From: JAAETI01 sp964195945
Lineage (GTDB): Bacteria; Actinomycetota; Acidimicrobiia; Spongiisociales; UBA5794
Direction of reading: 5' to 3'
Assembly: GCA_964195945.1 (NCBI GenBank)
Contig: CAXMRC010000012.1
Span: 1 to 7,130, forward strand
Length of the DNA: 7,130 nucleotides
Below, piece after piece: positions 1-6,591 of this stretch. Position numbers and translations under genes: made by a program. Each line of letters opens with the position of its first letter. Position 1 is the first letter of the stretch. Under the pieces are notes generated by a model, which was not told the DNA's origin, did not search any database, and was given only the letters and a program-made list of their open reading frames with translations.

Positions 1-1
1 A

Positions 2-2260
2 ACCGGCGAGTGGCGACGTGCCACCTGGGACGAGGCCCTCGACTTGGTCGCCACCACGGTGAACGAGGTGCGCAGCCGCAATCCGAAGATGGTGTTGTGG
101 CAGAAGGGCCGCAGCAAAGCCAAGGATTTCTACGACGATGCATTCGTGAAGGCTATTGGATCCTCGAAACTGGGTCACGGGGCGTTCTGCTCCGATGCCG
201 GCTACCGAGCCCTCGAATACACCATTGGCACCCATGCCGTTCTCCATCCCGATTTCCGCTACTGCAACTACATGCTGTCATGGGGATGGAACATCACCAA
301 CGCTGGAGGCAACAAGTTCTGCTGGTTGACATGGCCGCGCCACATGGTGAAGGCCCGCGACCGGGGGATGAAAATCGCTCACCTCGACCCACGGCTGCGT
401 AGTGCCGGTCCGTTTGCTGACAGCTGGTTGCCGATCAAGCCCGCCACAGATCTGGCGATGGCCCTCTCTCTTTGTCGTGAGTTGATCTACTTGGGCTATC
501 TAGATCGCCCTTACCTGTCGACTCACACAAACGCCCCGATGCTGGTCAAGCCAGACGGCATGATCGCCAAAGTGACCCAGGGAGAGGGCGAAGAAGCCGC
601 AGATGTCGGCCTAGTCTGGGACCTGGCGACCGGGACGGCCGTACCGTTTGGCGAGGTAGAGAGCCCGGCTCTTGAAGGCGAGTTCGAACTTGACGGCCAG
701 ATGGTCAAGCCCGGCTTCCAGCTCTTCAAAGAGCACGTTGAGCCCTACACCCCCGAGTGGGCCGCCGAGATCACAGGACTATCGGCAGCACAGATCCGGA
801 CGGTGGCCAGCGACTTTGGCGAGAATGCCCAGATCGGTTCGACCATCATCGTCGATGGGGTCGAGGTCCCCTACCGCCCGGTCGGGATCATGGCCTATCA
901 CATGGCACAGCAGGAGCTCGGATTCCAAACGGCTCGCGCCATGACCATGGTGCCGATGCTGGTTGGAGCGGTGGGCGCTGCCGGAGGTCAACTCTCGGAC
1001 TTCACGTGGAAGATCTACAAGAACTACGCCAAGTACGAGAAGTTCACCGTCGAAGACCCGCCATACGACTTCATACTCAACAACAGCAAGTACTTCCCGA
1101 TCAACACCGGCTTCCCAGGAATGGTCGCCAAAGTAATGCTCGATCCCGAGAGGTACGGAGTTGAGGAACTGCCGGAAGTGGCAATTCTTCACATGGTGAA
1201 TCCTCTGAACGCGTTTCCATCGCAGCAGGAGTACCTGGACTCGTACGGAAAGTTCAAGTTTGTCGCCGTGATCAGCCCGTGGCTGTCCGAAACGGCCGAC
1301 TACTTCGCCGACGTAGTGCTTCCTGCAGCAACCGTCGAGAAGTACGAAGGCCCGATCTCGGCCACGGACGCATACGTCGATGCGGTGACACTCCGGATCC
1401 CGCCGATGGAGCCTCTCTTCGAATCGAAGGGTGAGATCGACATCTACATGGACCTATGCGAGAAGATGGGTGTTCTGTTCGGAGATGATGGATATCTGTC
1501 GGTCGTGAACAAGGAACTCAAACTGAACGACACAGAGTTTGAGTTGCCGCTCGATCAGAAGCCTGTGGTCCGGGACATCTTTGATAGGTGGTCGCGGTCT
1601 CAGGGCATCGACGAGGGCATCGAGTACTTCGAAGATCCCAACAATGGAACCTATATCAAGGGTCCGGTTTCACCCACCAAGATGTATGGATACGCCGTTG
1701 ATCCCCCGTTTGCGGGTGCTCTCCATCGGCTCTACGGCGAGAGTTTGCTCGACGCACAGAACCAGATGAAGGAGAAAGGCGCAGAGGAGATCTACTGGCA
1801 GGACTACACAGCCTTCCCCACTTGGCGAGAACCGACCATGGAAGGCTCACCCGCCGAGTATGAGTTCACCCTGATCAGCTATCACCAGATCGAGCACAAG
1901 CAGTCCCGGACGAGCTTCGTGCCGATGCTGGCGGAACTGGCACCAGGTGCCTTTCTCGACATCAACCCGGAGCCGGCGAAGCGTCTGGGGATTAGCGATG
2001 GCGATGTGGTGACCGTCGAGTCGCAGAACGCGGTTACCGGTGAGACACGGAGTCTCGTAACCACGGTGAACTATTGCGACTCGATCCGCCCCGATACCGT
2101 TGCGATGCCACATCACTTCGGCATGTGGACCCATCCGCAGAACAAAGGGCAGGGGGCATCGGCCAACGAAATCTACTTCACAGGCGAGGGCTACATGTCC
2201 AACACCGCCGACCAATCGTTCCATGTCAAAGTGAAGGTTACGAAAGGGGGTGATGTCTGA
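2..2260 (+). CDS. Molybdopterin oxidoreductase catalytic subunit (CISM/PsrA-TtrA-like), 5'-partial
   Basis: Catalytic subunit of a Mo-bisMGD enzyme of the DMSO-reductase superfamily. The frame is open from base 2 and already reads TGEWRRATWDEALD, the block that follows the N-terminal [4Fe-4S] domain in this family. An ATG-less start at the TTG at 44 is therefore not real, and roughly 100 residues (Fe-S motif, possible Tat signal) lie upstream. Visible residues number 752. GSSKLGHGAFCSDAGYRA (residues 53-70) aligns with the GSPN..H...C segment of PhsA/PsrA-type enzymes, so Cys63 (codon 188-190) is the probable Mo ligand. DPRLRSAGPFADSWLPIKPATD (about 129-150, quoted in part) is the pterin-binding block. 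ADVVLPAATVEKYEGP follows mid-protein, and a MopB C-terminal domain (LDINPEPAKRLGISDGDVV, then MPHHFGMWTHP) closes it. The stop overlaps the next start by one base. The substrate is unknown: sulfur oxyanion or polysulfide, arsenic and phenylacetyl-CoA enzymes all share this layout. Confidence 0.95.
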   Translation, partial: TGEWRRATWDEALDLVATTVNEVRSRNPKMVLWQKGRSKAKDFYDDAFVKAIGSSKLGHGAFCSDAGYRALEYTIGTHAVLHPDFRYCNYMLSWGWNITNAGGNKFCWLTWPRHMVKARDRGMKIAHLDPRLRSAGPFADSWLPIKPATDLAMALSLCRELIYLGYLDRPYLSTHTNAPMLVKPDGMIAKVTQGEGEEAADVGLVWDLATGTAVPFGEVESPALEGEFELDGQMVKPGFQLFKEHVEPYTPEWAAEITGLSAAQIRTVASDFGENAQIGSTIIVDGVEVPYRPVGIMAYHMAQQELGFQTARAMTMVPMLVGAVGAAGGQLSDFTWKIYKNYAKYEKFTVEDPPYDFILNNSKYFPINTGFPGMVAKVMLDPERYGVEELPEVAILHMVNPLNAFPSQQEYLDSYGKFKFVAVISPWLSETADYFADVVLPAATVEKYEGPISATDAYVDAVTLRIPPMEPLFESKGEIDIYMDLCEKMGVLFGDDGYLSVVNKELKLNDTEFELPLDQKPVVRDIFDRWSRSQGIDEGIEYFEDPNNGTYIKGPVSPTKMYGYAVDPPFAGALHRLYGESLLDAQNQMKEKGAEEIYWQDYTAFPTWREPTMEGSPAEYEFTLISYHQIEHKQSRTSFVPMLAELAPGAFLDINPEPAKRLGISDGDVVTVESQNAVTGETRSLVTTVNYCDSIRPDTVAMPHHFGMWTHPQNKGQGASANEIYFTGEGYMSNTADQSFHVKVKVTKGGDV
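1515..1545 (+). repeat. Perfect 10-bp inverted repeat with 11-base loop
   Basis: AACTCAAACT at 1515-1524 pairs exactly with AGTTTGAGTT at 1536-1545 around an 11-base loop. It sits within the catalytic gene and encodes ELKL and EFEL on the two arms. Three of the ten pairs are GC, so a moderately stable mRNA hairpin is possible. There is no T-run after it, so it is not a terminator. Confidence 0.55.
2245..2254 (+). promoter_or_regulatory. Strong Shine-Dalgarno site for the Fe-S subunit
   Basis: The sequence AGGGGGTGAT differs from AGGAGGTGAT, the full anti-16S complement, at one base. It ends 5 bases before the ATG at 2260. It lies inside the end of the catalytic gene, so the second subunit can be initiated independently as well as by stop-start coupling (TGATG). 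Confidence 0.8.
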
Positions 2261-3003
2261 TGACTAAATACGCGATGGTCGTAGATCTTGAGCGCTGCCA
2301 GGGATGCCGAGGATGCATGGAAGCATGCAAGATCGAGAACAACACCATGCGGGGCAACTTCTGGATGTACGTCTTCCGCTTTGAGTCGGGAACTTTCCCC
2401 GAGACGGAGATGAGTTTCCTACCCCGTGCATGCCAGCATTGTGACAACGCTCCGTGTGTCAAGGTCTGTCCGGTTGGAGCCAGGTTCAAGCGTGAAGACG
2501 GGTTGGTGCTTACCGATACCGATCGCTGCATCGGTTGTCGTTACTGCGAGCTCGCTTGTCCGTATGGCGTCAACTACTTCAACTGGGAGAAGCCTGACAA
2601 GGGCCAATACGACATTATCGACTGGCTTGACGACGACTTGCAAGCAGTGACCGGTGGGGCCATCCCGCCCTATCGGAACCCTGATCTCGACGGGCTCTAC
2701 GGCGACGAACAGAGAAAGACTGCCGGCGGTGCGCATGACAAAGGTGTCATCGAGAAGTGCACGTTCTGTGTACATCGAGTCGAGAAGGGGCTTGACCCAG
2801 CATGTGTCAGCACCTGTCCCACCGACGCTCTCGTATTTGGCGACACCGACGACGCCGCAACTCCGATCAGCGTGTATCTGGCTGAGAACAGCACATGGCA
2901 GTTACTCGAAGGAGCTGGCACCAAACCCAATGTCTACTACGTCGGAGGTAAACCCCCGACCAACGAACTGAAGGAAATTGAGCGGCCGAAAGCGATGGTG
3001 TGA
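2260..3003 (+). CDS. 4x[4Fe-4S] ferredoxin-type electron-transfer subunit (PsrB/NrfC/DmsB-like)
   Basis: Iron-sulfur subunit that wires the molybdenum subunit to the membrane anchor. Its 247 residues carry four cysteine groups: C13-C16-C19-C23; C58-C61-C66-C70 followed by Pro; C90-C93-C96-C100 followed by Pro; and C167-C170-C182-C186 followed by Pro. These sixteen Cys match four cubane clusters, as in PsrB, NrfC and DmsB. There is no signal peptide, which fits either piggy-back Tat export with the catalytic subunit or a cytoplasmic complex. The start is the ATG sharing one base with the upstream TGA, preceded by a near-perfect ribosome site. Between the third and fourth groups there are 66 residues (101-166), much longer than the roughly 20-30 usual in NrfC/PsrB, including an acidic stretch around DIIDWLDDDL. 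The next gene starts one base after the stop. Confidence 0.95.
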   Translation: MTKYAMVVDLERCQGCRGCMEACKIENNTMRGNFWMYVFRFESGTFPETEMSFLPRACQHCDNAPCVKVCPVGARFKREDGLVLTDTDRCIGCRYCELACPYGVNYFNWEKPDKGQYDIIDWLDDDLQAVTGGAIPPYRNPDLDGLYGDEQRKTAGGAHDKGVIEKCTFCVHRVEKGLDPACVSTCPTDALVFGDTDDAATPISVYLAENSTWQLLEGAGTKPNVYYVGGKPPTNELKEIERPKAMV

Positions 3004-3004
3004 C

Positions 3005-4309
3005 ATGGCAGTTGAAGCAAGAGTTCAACCCGGTCTCCCCCAGGGTGTGGGGCGTTTGACCGCAGGGTGGAAAGCGTTCATCGTGGTAGCGCTGGCGGTG
3101 CTCGCCTTTGGTTTGTTTGCGTACTGGTACGAAGCCTCGAACGGCATGGTCGTCACCAGTATGCGCAATACCGGAACGATGGGAGGCGCCACCTGGGGTC
3201 TCTACATCGTGATGGTCGAGTATTTCATCGGAGTCAGCTTGGCCGGCATCGTGATTGCTGCGATCAGCAGGGTGTTCCGTATTGCGGAACTGCGGCCGAT
3301 CACACGGATCGCCGAACTTCTCACCGTCGCTTCATTGATGGTGGGTCTCGTGGCGGTGCTGATCGACCTCGGCCATCCGATCCGTGGCGTAATCAACATG
3401 CTGTTGTATGCCCGTCCACAGTCGGCGTTCTTTGGAACGTTCACACTGGTGGCGGGAGGCGTGTTATTGACCAGCCTGGCGTATCTGTACCTGGGCGGGC
3501 GCCGGGATGCAGCCAAGATCGCAGACACACCGTCCCGCCTGCAGTGGTTCCACCGTCTCTGGGCGGCCGGCTACACGGGCACTGCGGATGAGCAAGAGCG
3601 GCATCAACGTGTGATGTTCTGGCTGTCGGTCGGCATCGTGCCGCTGATTGTGATCGCTCTGTCGACCGAGGGTCTGGTGTTCGGGGTTCAGGTGGGTCGA
3701 CCGGGTTGGTTCGGTTCTCTGCAGGGCCCAGACTTCCTGGTCCTTGCCGCGGCATCGGGTCTTGCCAACCTGCTGGTTCTGACCGCAATCGTACGCCGGG
3801 CTCTTGGTGATTGGAACCGGATCGGTGTGGGGGTGTTCAAGTGGCTCGGTCGCTTCCTCCTGGCAGCCGCCGCAGCTGCGCTCTACTTCATGGTTGTCGA
3901 GCTGTTTACGTTGCTCTATGCCACTCCGGCGGACGAGCGTCAGCTTGCAGATGCGTTGTTGCGCGGTAGCTATGCGTGGATCTTCTGGCTCTCGCTGGCG
4001 CTGATGGTGCTCGGTCTTGGCCTTCTGATCTGGCAGGCAGCAACCGCCAAATGGCGGGTTGGCATGCTGGTCGTGGCCAGTGTCGCCATCTCGACGGCGG
4101 CTCTAGCGGAACGGTATTTGACGGTCATTCCATCGCAAACTCACGCCACGTTGCTCCCCTACGAGACCGGTTCATATTTCCCCAACTGGGTTGAGTTCGG
4201 GGTTGTGGCCGGCTTGTTCGCCCTCGGGGCTCTGCTCATCGGGCTCTTTATGAAGGTGTTCCCTATCATTCCGATGCGAGATGAGGAGGAGGTGACCACT
4301 AATGCGTAG
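3005..4309 (+). CDS. nrfD: NrfD/PsrC-family membrane anchor, quinone-interacting subunit
   Basis: Integral membrane subunit expected to exchange electrons between the quinone pool and the Fe-S subunit. Its 434 residues show ten hydrophobic helices, at about 25-43, 66-88, 101-121, 140-163, 204-229, 243-264, 279-305, 322-343, 350-375 and 396-422. WGLYIVMVEYFIG with Glu72 in helix 2, then LIDLGHPIRG and LLYARPQSAFFGTF (about 119-146), are typical of NrfD/HybB-like proteins; AERY in helix 9 (Glu369) is another in-membrane acidic residue. Ten helices resemble HybB/ActC-type members rather than the eight of PsrC. A longer frame begins at TTG 2978, but ATG 3005, one base after the preceding stop, is the better start because the extra nine residues lie wholly inside the upstream gene. 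The 3' end overlaps the next gene by 8 bases. The symbol denotes the family only; the substrate partner is unknown. Confidence 0.92.
   Translation: MAVEARVQPGLPQGVGRLTAGWKAFIVVALAVLAFGLFAYWYEASNGMVVTSMRNTGTMGGATWGLYIVMVEYFIGVSLAGIVIAAISRVFRIAELRPITRIAELLTVASLMVGLVAVLIDLGHPIRGVINMLLYARPQSAFFGTFTLVAGGVLLTSLAYLYLGGRRDAAKIADTPSRLQWFHRLWAAGYTGTADEQERHQRVMFWLSVGIVPLIVIALSTEGLVFGVQVGRPGWFGSLQGPDFLVLAAASGLANLLVLTAIVRRALGDWNRIGVGVFKWLGRFLLAAAAAALYFMVVELFTLLYATPADERQLADALLRGSYAWIFWLSLALMVLGLGLLIWQAATAKWRVGMLVVASVAISTAALAERYLTVIPSQTHATLLPYETGSYFPNWVEFGVVAGLFALGALLIGLFMKVFPIIPMRDEEEVTTNA
4287..4295 (+). promoter_or_regulatory. Perfect Shine-Dalgarno site for the small membrane protein
   Basis: AGGAGGTGA, fully complementary to the 16S rRNA tail, lies 6 bases before the ATG at 4302 and inside the last codons of the NrfD gene. 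It supports real translation of the 68-residue ORF that follows and fixes its start. Confidence 0.85.
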
Positions 4310-4508
4310 GAACATTACGGTCGGTCTAGTGGTTGTCGGATTTGCGCTCATGGTGCTCGGCTTCCTCGCCGCCGCTCCATGGGGGTCAAGTTCGGTGGCG
4401 GACAGCAACCCGGTCATCGTGGGTGCCCCGATGTTATTCTTGCTGGGTGTCGTCTCAGTCGTAGCGGCAGCCGTAGTCTACGAATTGCTACCCGACAAGC
4501 ATCAATGA
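4302..4508 (+). CDS. Small two-helix membrane protein, function unknown
   Basis: I do not recognise this 68-residue protein. It has two hydrophobic segments, about residues 6-25 and 38-61, joined by a short loop (APWGSSSVADSNP), and a short charged tail ending ELLPDKHQ. The basic N-terminus (MRR) and the two helices predict a hairpin with both ends in the cytoplasm. It is very probably real: it has the best ribosome site in the window, overlaps the NrfD gene by 8 bases and the TorD gene by 4, and has the composition of its neighbours. By position it is a candidate small accessory or assembly subunit of the membrane complex, perhaps packing against the NrfD protein; that role is inference. Confidence 0.85.
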   Translation: MRRNITVGLVVVGFALMVLGFLAAAPWGSSSVADSNPVIVGAPMLFLLGVVSVVAAAVVYELLPDKHQ

Positions 4509-5164
4509 CAGATTCGACCGACATCGCCCGAACACGACAGGGCCTCTACCGATTCCTCGGAGGGGCCCTGTTGCCGCCCGCTGCGGGGCAGTTCGACATG
4601 CTTGCCGGCGCAGTGACCGTCCTGAACGGTCGCAACATCGACATGTTTGCGTTCAGCCCGGATTGGCGACGTTTCGTTCGACACTTCCCAGCTGATATCA
4701 CAGGGAACAGTCTGGAAGGCGACTACATCCGGTTGTTCGCTTCGGGAAGGTCGGGGGCGCTGAGTCCGCCGACTGAGTCGTATTACAGGGTTGCGGCGAA
4801 AGGGGGCGGTATCGCCGAGTTCGTAGCGGAGCTACAGCGTGAGTACCGCTCCATGGGTATTGCGTCGGTGGGTCTCGATGAAGCTCCCGACCATATCTCG
4901 ACCGAATTCGAGGTTATGGCACATCTGTGCGATTTGGAGGCCAGCGCCTGGGCAGACGAGCAGATCCGGCTGGTTGGAGACGTGCTCGACCTGCAAAGCC
5001 GCTTTCTCCGGCATCACCTCACCGTGTGGATTCCGCTCTTCCGCGACCGTGTCCACGATGCCAACCCGTCATCGTTCTACCTGGATCTTGTTGACACCGT
5101 TCACGCTTTCGTTGTTCATGACAACGATTATGTACGTCTGATTCGAGATGGGATGGTCGAGTGA
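4505..5164 (+). CDS. torD: TorD/DmsD-family molybdoenzyme chaperone
   Basis: Cytoplasmic all-helical chaperone that in this family binds the apo catalytic subunit or its Tat signal and holds it until the Mo cofactor is inserted. Its 219 residues show the family signatures: EGDYIRLFASGRSGALSPPT then ESYY (71-94), matching the E.xRLF...PP.ES.Y block; PDH at 128-130 followed by EFEVMAHLCDLE (134-145), matching the PDHxxxELEFM block; and a late helix FLRHHLTVWIPLF (167-179). The start is ATG 4505 in an ATGA overlap with the preceding stop. An in-frame extension to 4379 would run through the small membrane gene and shows no family homology, so it is rejected. There is no strong ribosome site, so translation is probably coupled. 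Its partner is presumably the catalytic subunit at the head of this operon. Confidence 0.92.
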   Translation: MTDSTDIARTRQGLYRFLGGALLPPAAGQFDMLAGAVTVLNGRNIDMFAFSPDWRRFVRHFPADITGNSLEGDYIRLFASGRSGALSPPTESYYRVAAKGGGIAEFVAELQREYRSMGIASVGLDEAPDHISTEFEVMAHLCDLEASAWADEQIRLVGDVLDLQSRFLRHHLTVWIPLFRDRVHDANPSSFYLDLVDTVHAFVVHDNDYVRLIRDGMVE

Positions 5165-6591
5165 GTACCGCAATATTTGTATGCGCCGACGTGCCTGCTA
5201 TTGCCCTCGTCGGGGCGGATGTTGTAGGTATCGAGGGGCTGTGTGACGACCCGGCGCTACTTGCCGAGGTGATCGGCGATGCGGACCGTGTCGTGATGCT
5301 GCTTCATCAATCGCGCTACGACCTCGCCGCGGTGCAGAAGGCCTTGCGGTCCGTTGAGGTGGATCCGTTGGGAGCTCAGATTCTCGAAGTTCTGTCGAGT
5401 ACCGGTGGTACCGACCTGGAGATCGCTGTCGCGGGACTGCGGAGTAGGTCGCTGGCGTTTACGGGTAGTAGCCCTGAACATGCCAAGCCGGTGCTGCGCG
5501 GCGAGGTCACCCGCCGCGGGCTGTTCCGACCGCCCCAGCCGGTGTACCTGGCTGCACCCATGGTGGATCATGGGGTGTGTGCGGCGGCCGATGGATGCCG
5601 TGCCTGCGTCGATGTGTGCCCACAGGATGCCTATCGCTGGCACCAGGGTCGCATTCACTTCAACAAGGACATGTGTGAGCCTTGTGGGCGGTGTGTGTCG
5701 GCTTGTCCCACCGAGGCAATCAGCAACCCGACGGCTTCACCAACGATGCTGGCCGACCAGATCAAAGCGCTGGTCGGATATGGCGACGCTCCGGTCGGTC
5801 TTAGGTTCGTCTGCAGCAGGTCCCACCTCTCTGACGCACTACCAGGCTGGTACGACGTAGCAGTCCCGTGTACTGGAATGCTCCCCGGAAGCTGGCTGGC
5901 AACGGCGCTCTTGCTGGGAGCCGGTTCGGTCACCGCGGTTCCCTGTTCAAGTGGCGGATGCCCGCTAGAGCTAGATGAGCACAGCCGATCGGCCATCGAC
6001 TTTGCCCGCGCCCTCCTTGCCGCGGTCTCGCTCGACGTGGAGGCGGTACCGATCCAAGCTGGGGGCGAGCCAATCAACCAACCCCTGGCAAGGCTGGACC
6101 TGGCGAATCCTTTCACCCGTGCCGGTGATGTCGAGACGATGCTGGCGCTCGATTCGCTGTCCGACGAGGCTCTCGGTGTCAGCCACCCTGGTGCCAACCT
6201 CGGCGTTGTGGCCATAGATGCGGATGCGTGCACCTTGTGCACGCAGTGCGCTCAAACCTGTCCGACCAACGCGATCTCTACCGAGTACCAGGGCGAGGTC
6301 GTGTCGCTCACTTTTGACGCCGGAGCATGCACCAACTGTGGCCAATGCACGATTGCTTGCCCGGAGATCAGGCGCGGCGCTATTGCCGTCACAGGTCGAG
6401 TCGATGTTGAGGTCGTGCGCGCCGGGCGCCAAACCCTCAACGAAGGTGTCGTGCTGGTCTGCGAGTCTTGTGGAAAACCCATCGCTCCATCATCGATGAT
6501 GGACCGGATTGGGGAGCTACTCGGGGATGGTTTCGACGACACCATGTCCTACTTGACGCGCACCTGCATGGACTGTCGAGGCTTGACATGA
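5161..6591 (+). CDS. Multi-cluster 4Fe-4S protein with MvhD-like domain
   Basis: Soluble 476-residue redox protein with no signal peptide or membrane helix. Layout: an N-terminal 100 residues of alpha/beta character (IFVCAD..., ADRVVMLLHQ) faintly like the N-terminal part of HdrA-type proteins; cluster 1, C140-x5-C146-x2-C149-x3-C153-P; cluster 2, C172-C175-C178-C182-P; a central region (about 212-300) with C218, C237, C262 and C267, where VPCTGMLPGSWLATALLLGA and VPCSSGGCPL match the CSGR...GADGV..GCHPGDCHY plan of MvhD, which carries a [2Fe-2S] cluster; cluster 3, C357-C360-C363-C367-P; cluster 4, C390-C393-C396-C400-P; and a tail C434-ESC437...C469-MDC472 like a zinc or rubredoxin-type site. 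It starts at GTG 5161 in a GTGA overlap. A role as an electron hub between the molybdoenzyme and a cytoplasmic partner is inference. The SreD-type accessory Fe-S proteins of sulfur reductase operons are a possible analogue. Confidence 0.9.
   Translation: MSTAIFVCADVPAIALVGADVVGIEGLCDDPALLAEVIGDADRVVMLLHQSRYDLAAVQKALRSVEVDPLGAQILEVLSSTGGTDLEIAVAGLRSRSLAFTGSSPEHAKPVLRGEVTRRGLFRPPQPVYLAAPMVDHGVCAAADGCRACVDVCPQDAYRWHQGRIHFNKDMCEPCGRCVSACPTEAISNPTASPTMLADQIKALVGYGDAPVGLRFVCSRSHLSDALPGWYDVAVPCTGMLPGSWLATALLLGAGSVTAVPCSSGGCPLELDEHSRSAIDFARALLAAVSLDVEAVPIQAGGEPINQPLARLDLANPFTRAGDVETMLALDSLSDEALGVSHPGANLGVVAIDADACTLCTQCAQTCPTNAISTEYQGEVVSLTFDAGACTNCGQCTIACPEIRRGAIAVTGRVDVEVVRAGRQTLNEGVVLVCESCGKPIAPSSMMDRIGELLGDGFDDTMSYLTRTCMDCRGLT
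6486..6503. repeat. Perfect 18-bp palindrome inside the Fe-S protein gene
   Basis: TCCATCATCGATGATGGA reads identically on both strands, and the flanking bases (C6485, C6504) do not pair. It lies in codons for the C-terminal module (SSMMD), about 155 bases before the mobB start. It could be a dimeric regulator site or simply a product of Ser-Ser-Met-Met codons. I lean to chance. Confidence 0.6.
6578..6581 (+). promoter_or_regulatory. Shine-Dalgarno-like GAGG before the 25-codon ORF
   Basis: GAGG lies 6 bases before the ATG at 6588, within the end of the iron-sulfur gene. It is short but correctly spaced, and it is the only ribosome-site-like sequence near this junction that fits an ATG. Confidence 0.45.

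Noticed and set aside
188..190. Selenocysteine at the Mo ligand position.
   Set aside because: The codon is TGC (Cys), not TGA.
10..402. Forward 130-codon ORF overlapping the catalytic gene.
   Set aside because: It is a shadow frame rich in Arg/Pro/His. The other frame carries clear molybdopterin oxidoreductase motifs.
2978..3004. Upstream TTG start adding nine residues to the NrfD-type protein.
   Set aside because: The extension lies wholly within the preceding gene and adds nothing family-like; ATG 3005 directly follows the preceding stop.
4379..4504. Extended TorD start at 4379.
   Set aside because: It would overlap most of the small membrane gene in another frame. TorD homology begins after ATG 4505, which has an ATGA overlap.
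5655..6242. Long reverse-strand ORF (195 codons) opposite the Fe-S gene, and a similar one at 6697-7095 opposite mobB.
   Set aside because: They are low-complexity Ser/Arg/Ala-rich shadows of GC-rich coding sequence, with no recognisable domain and complete overlap with well-supported genes.
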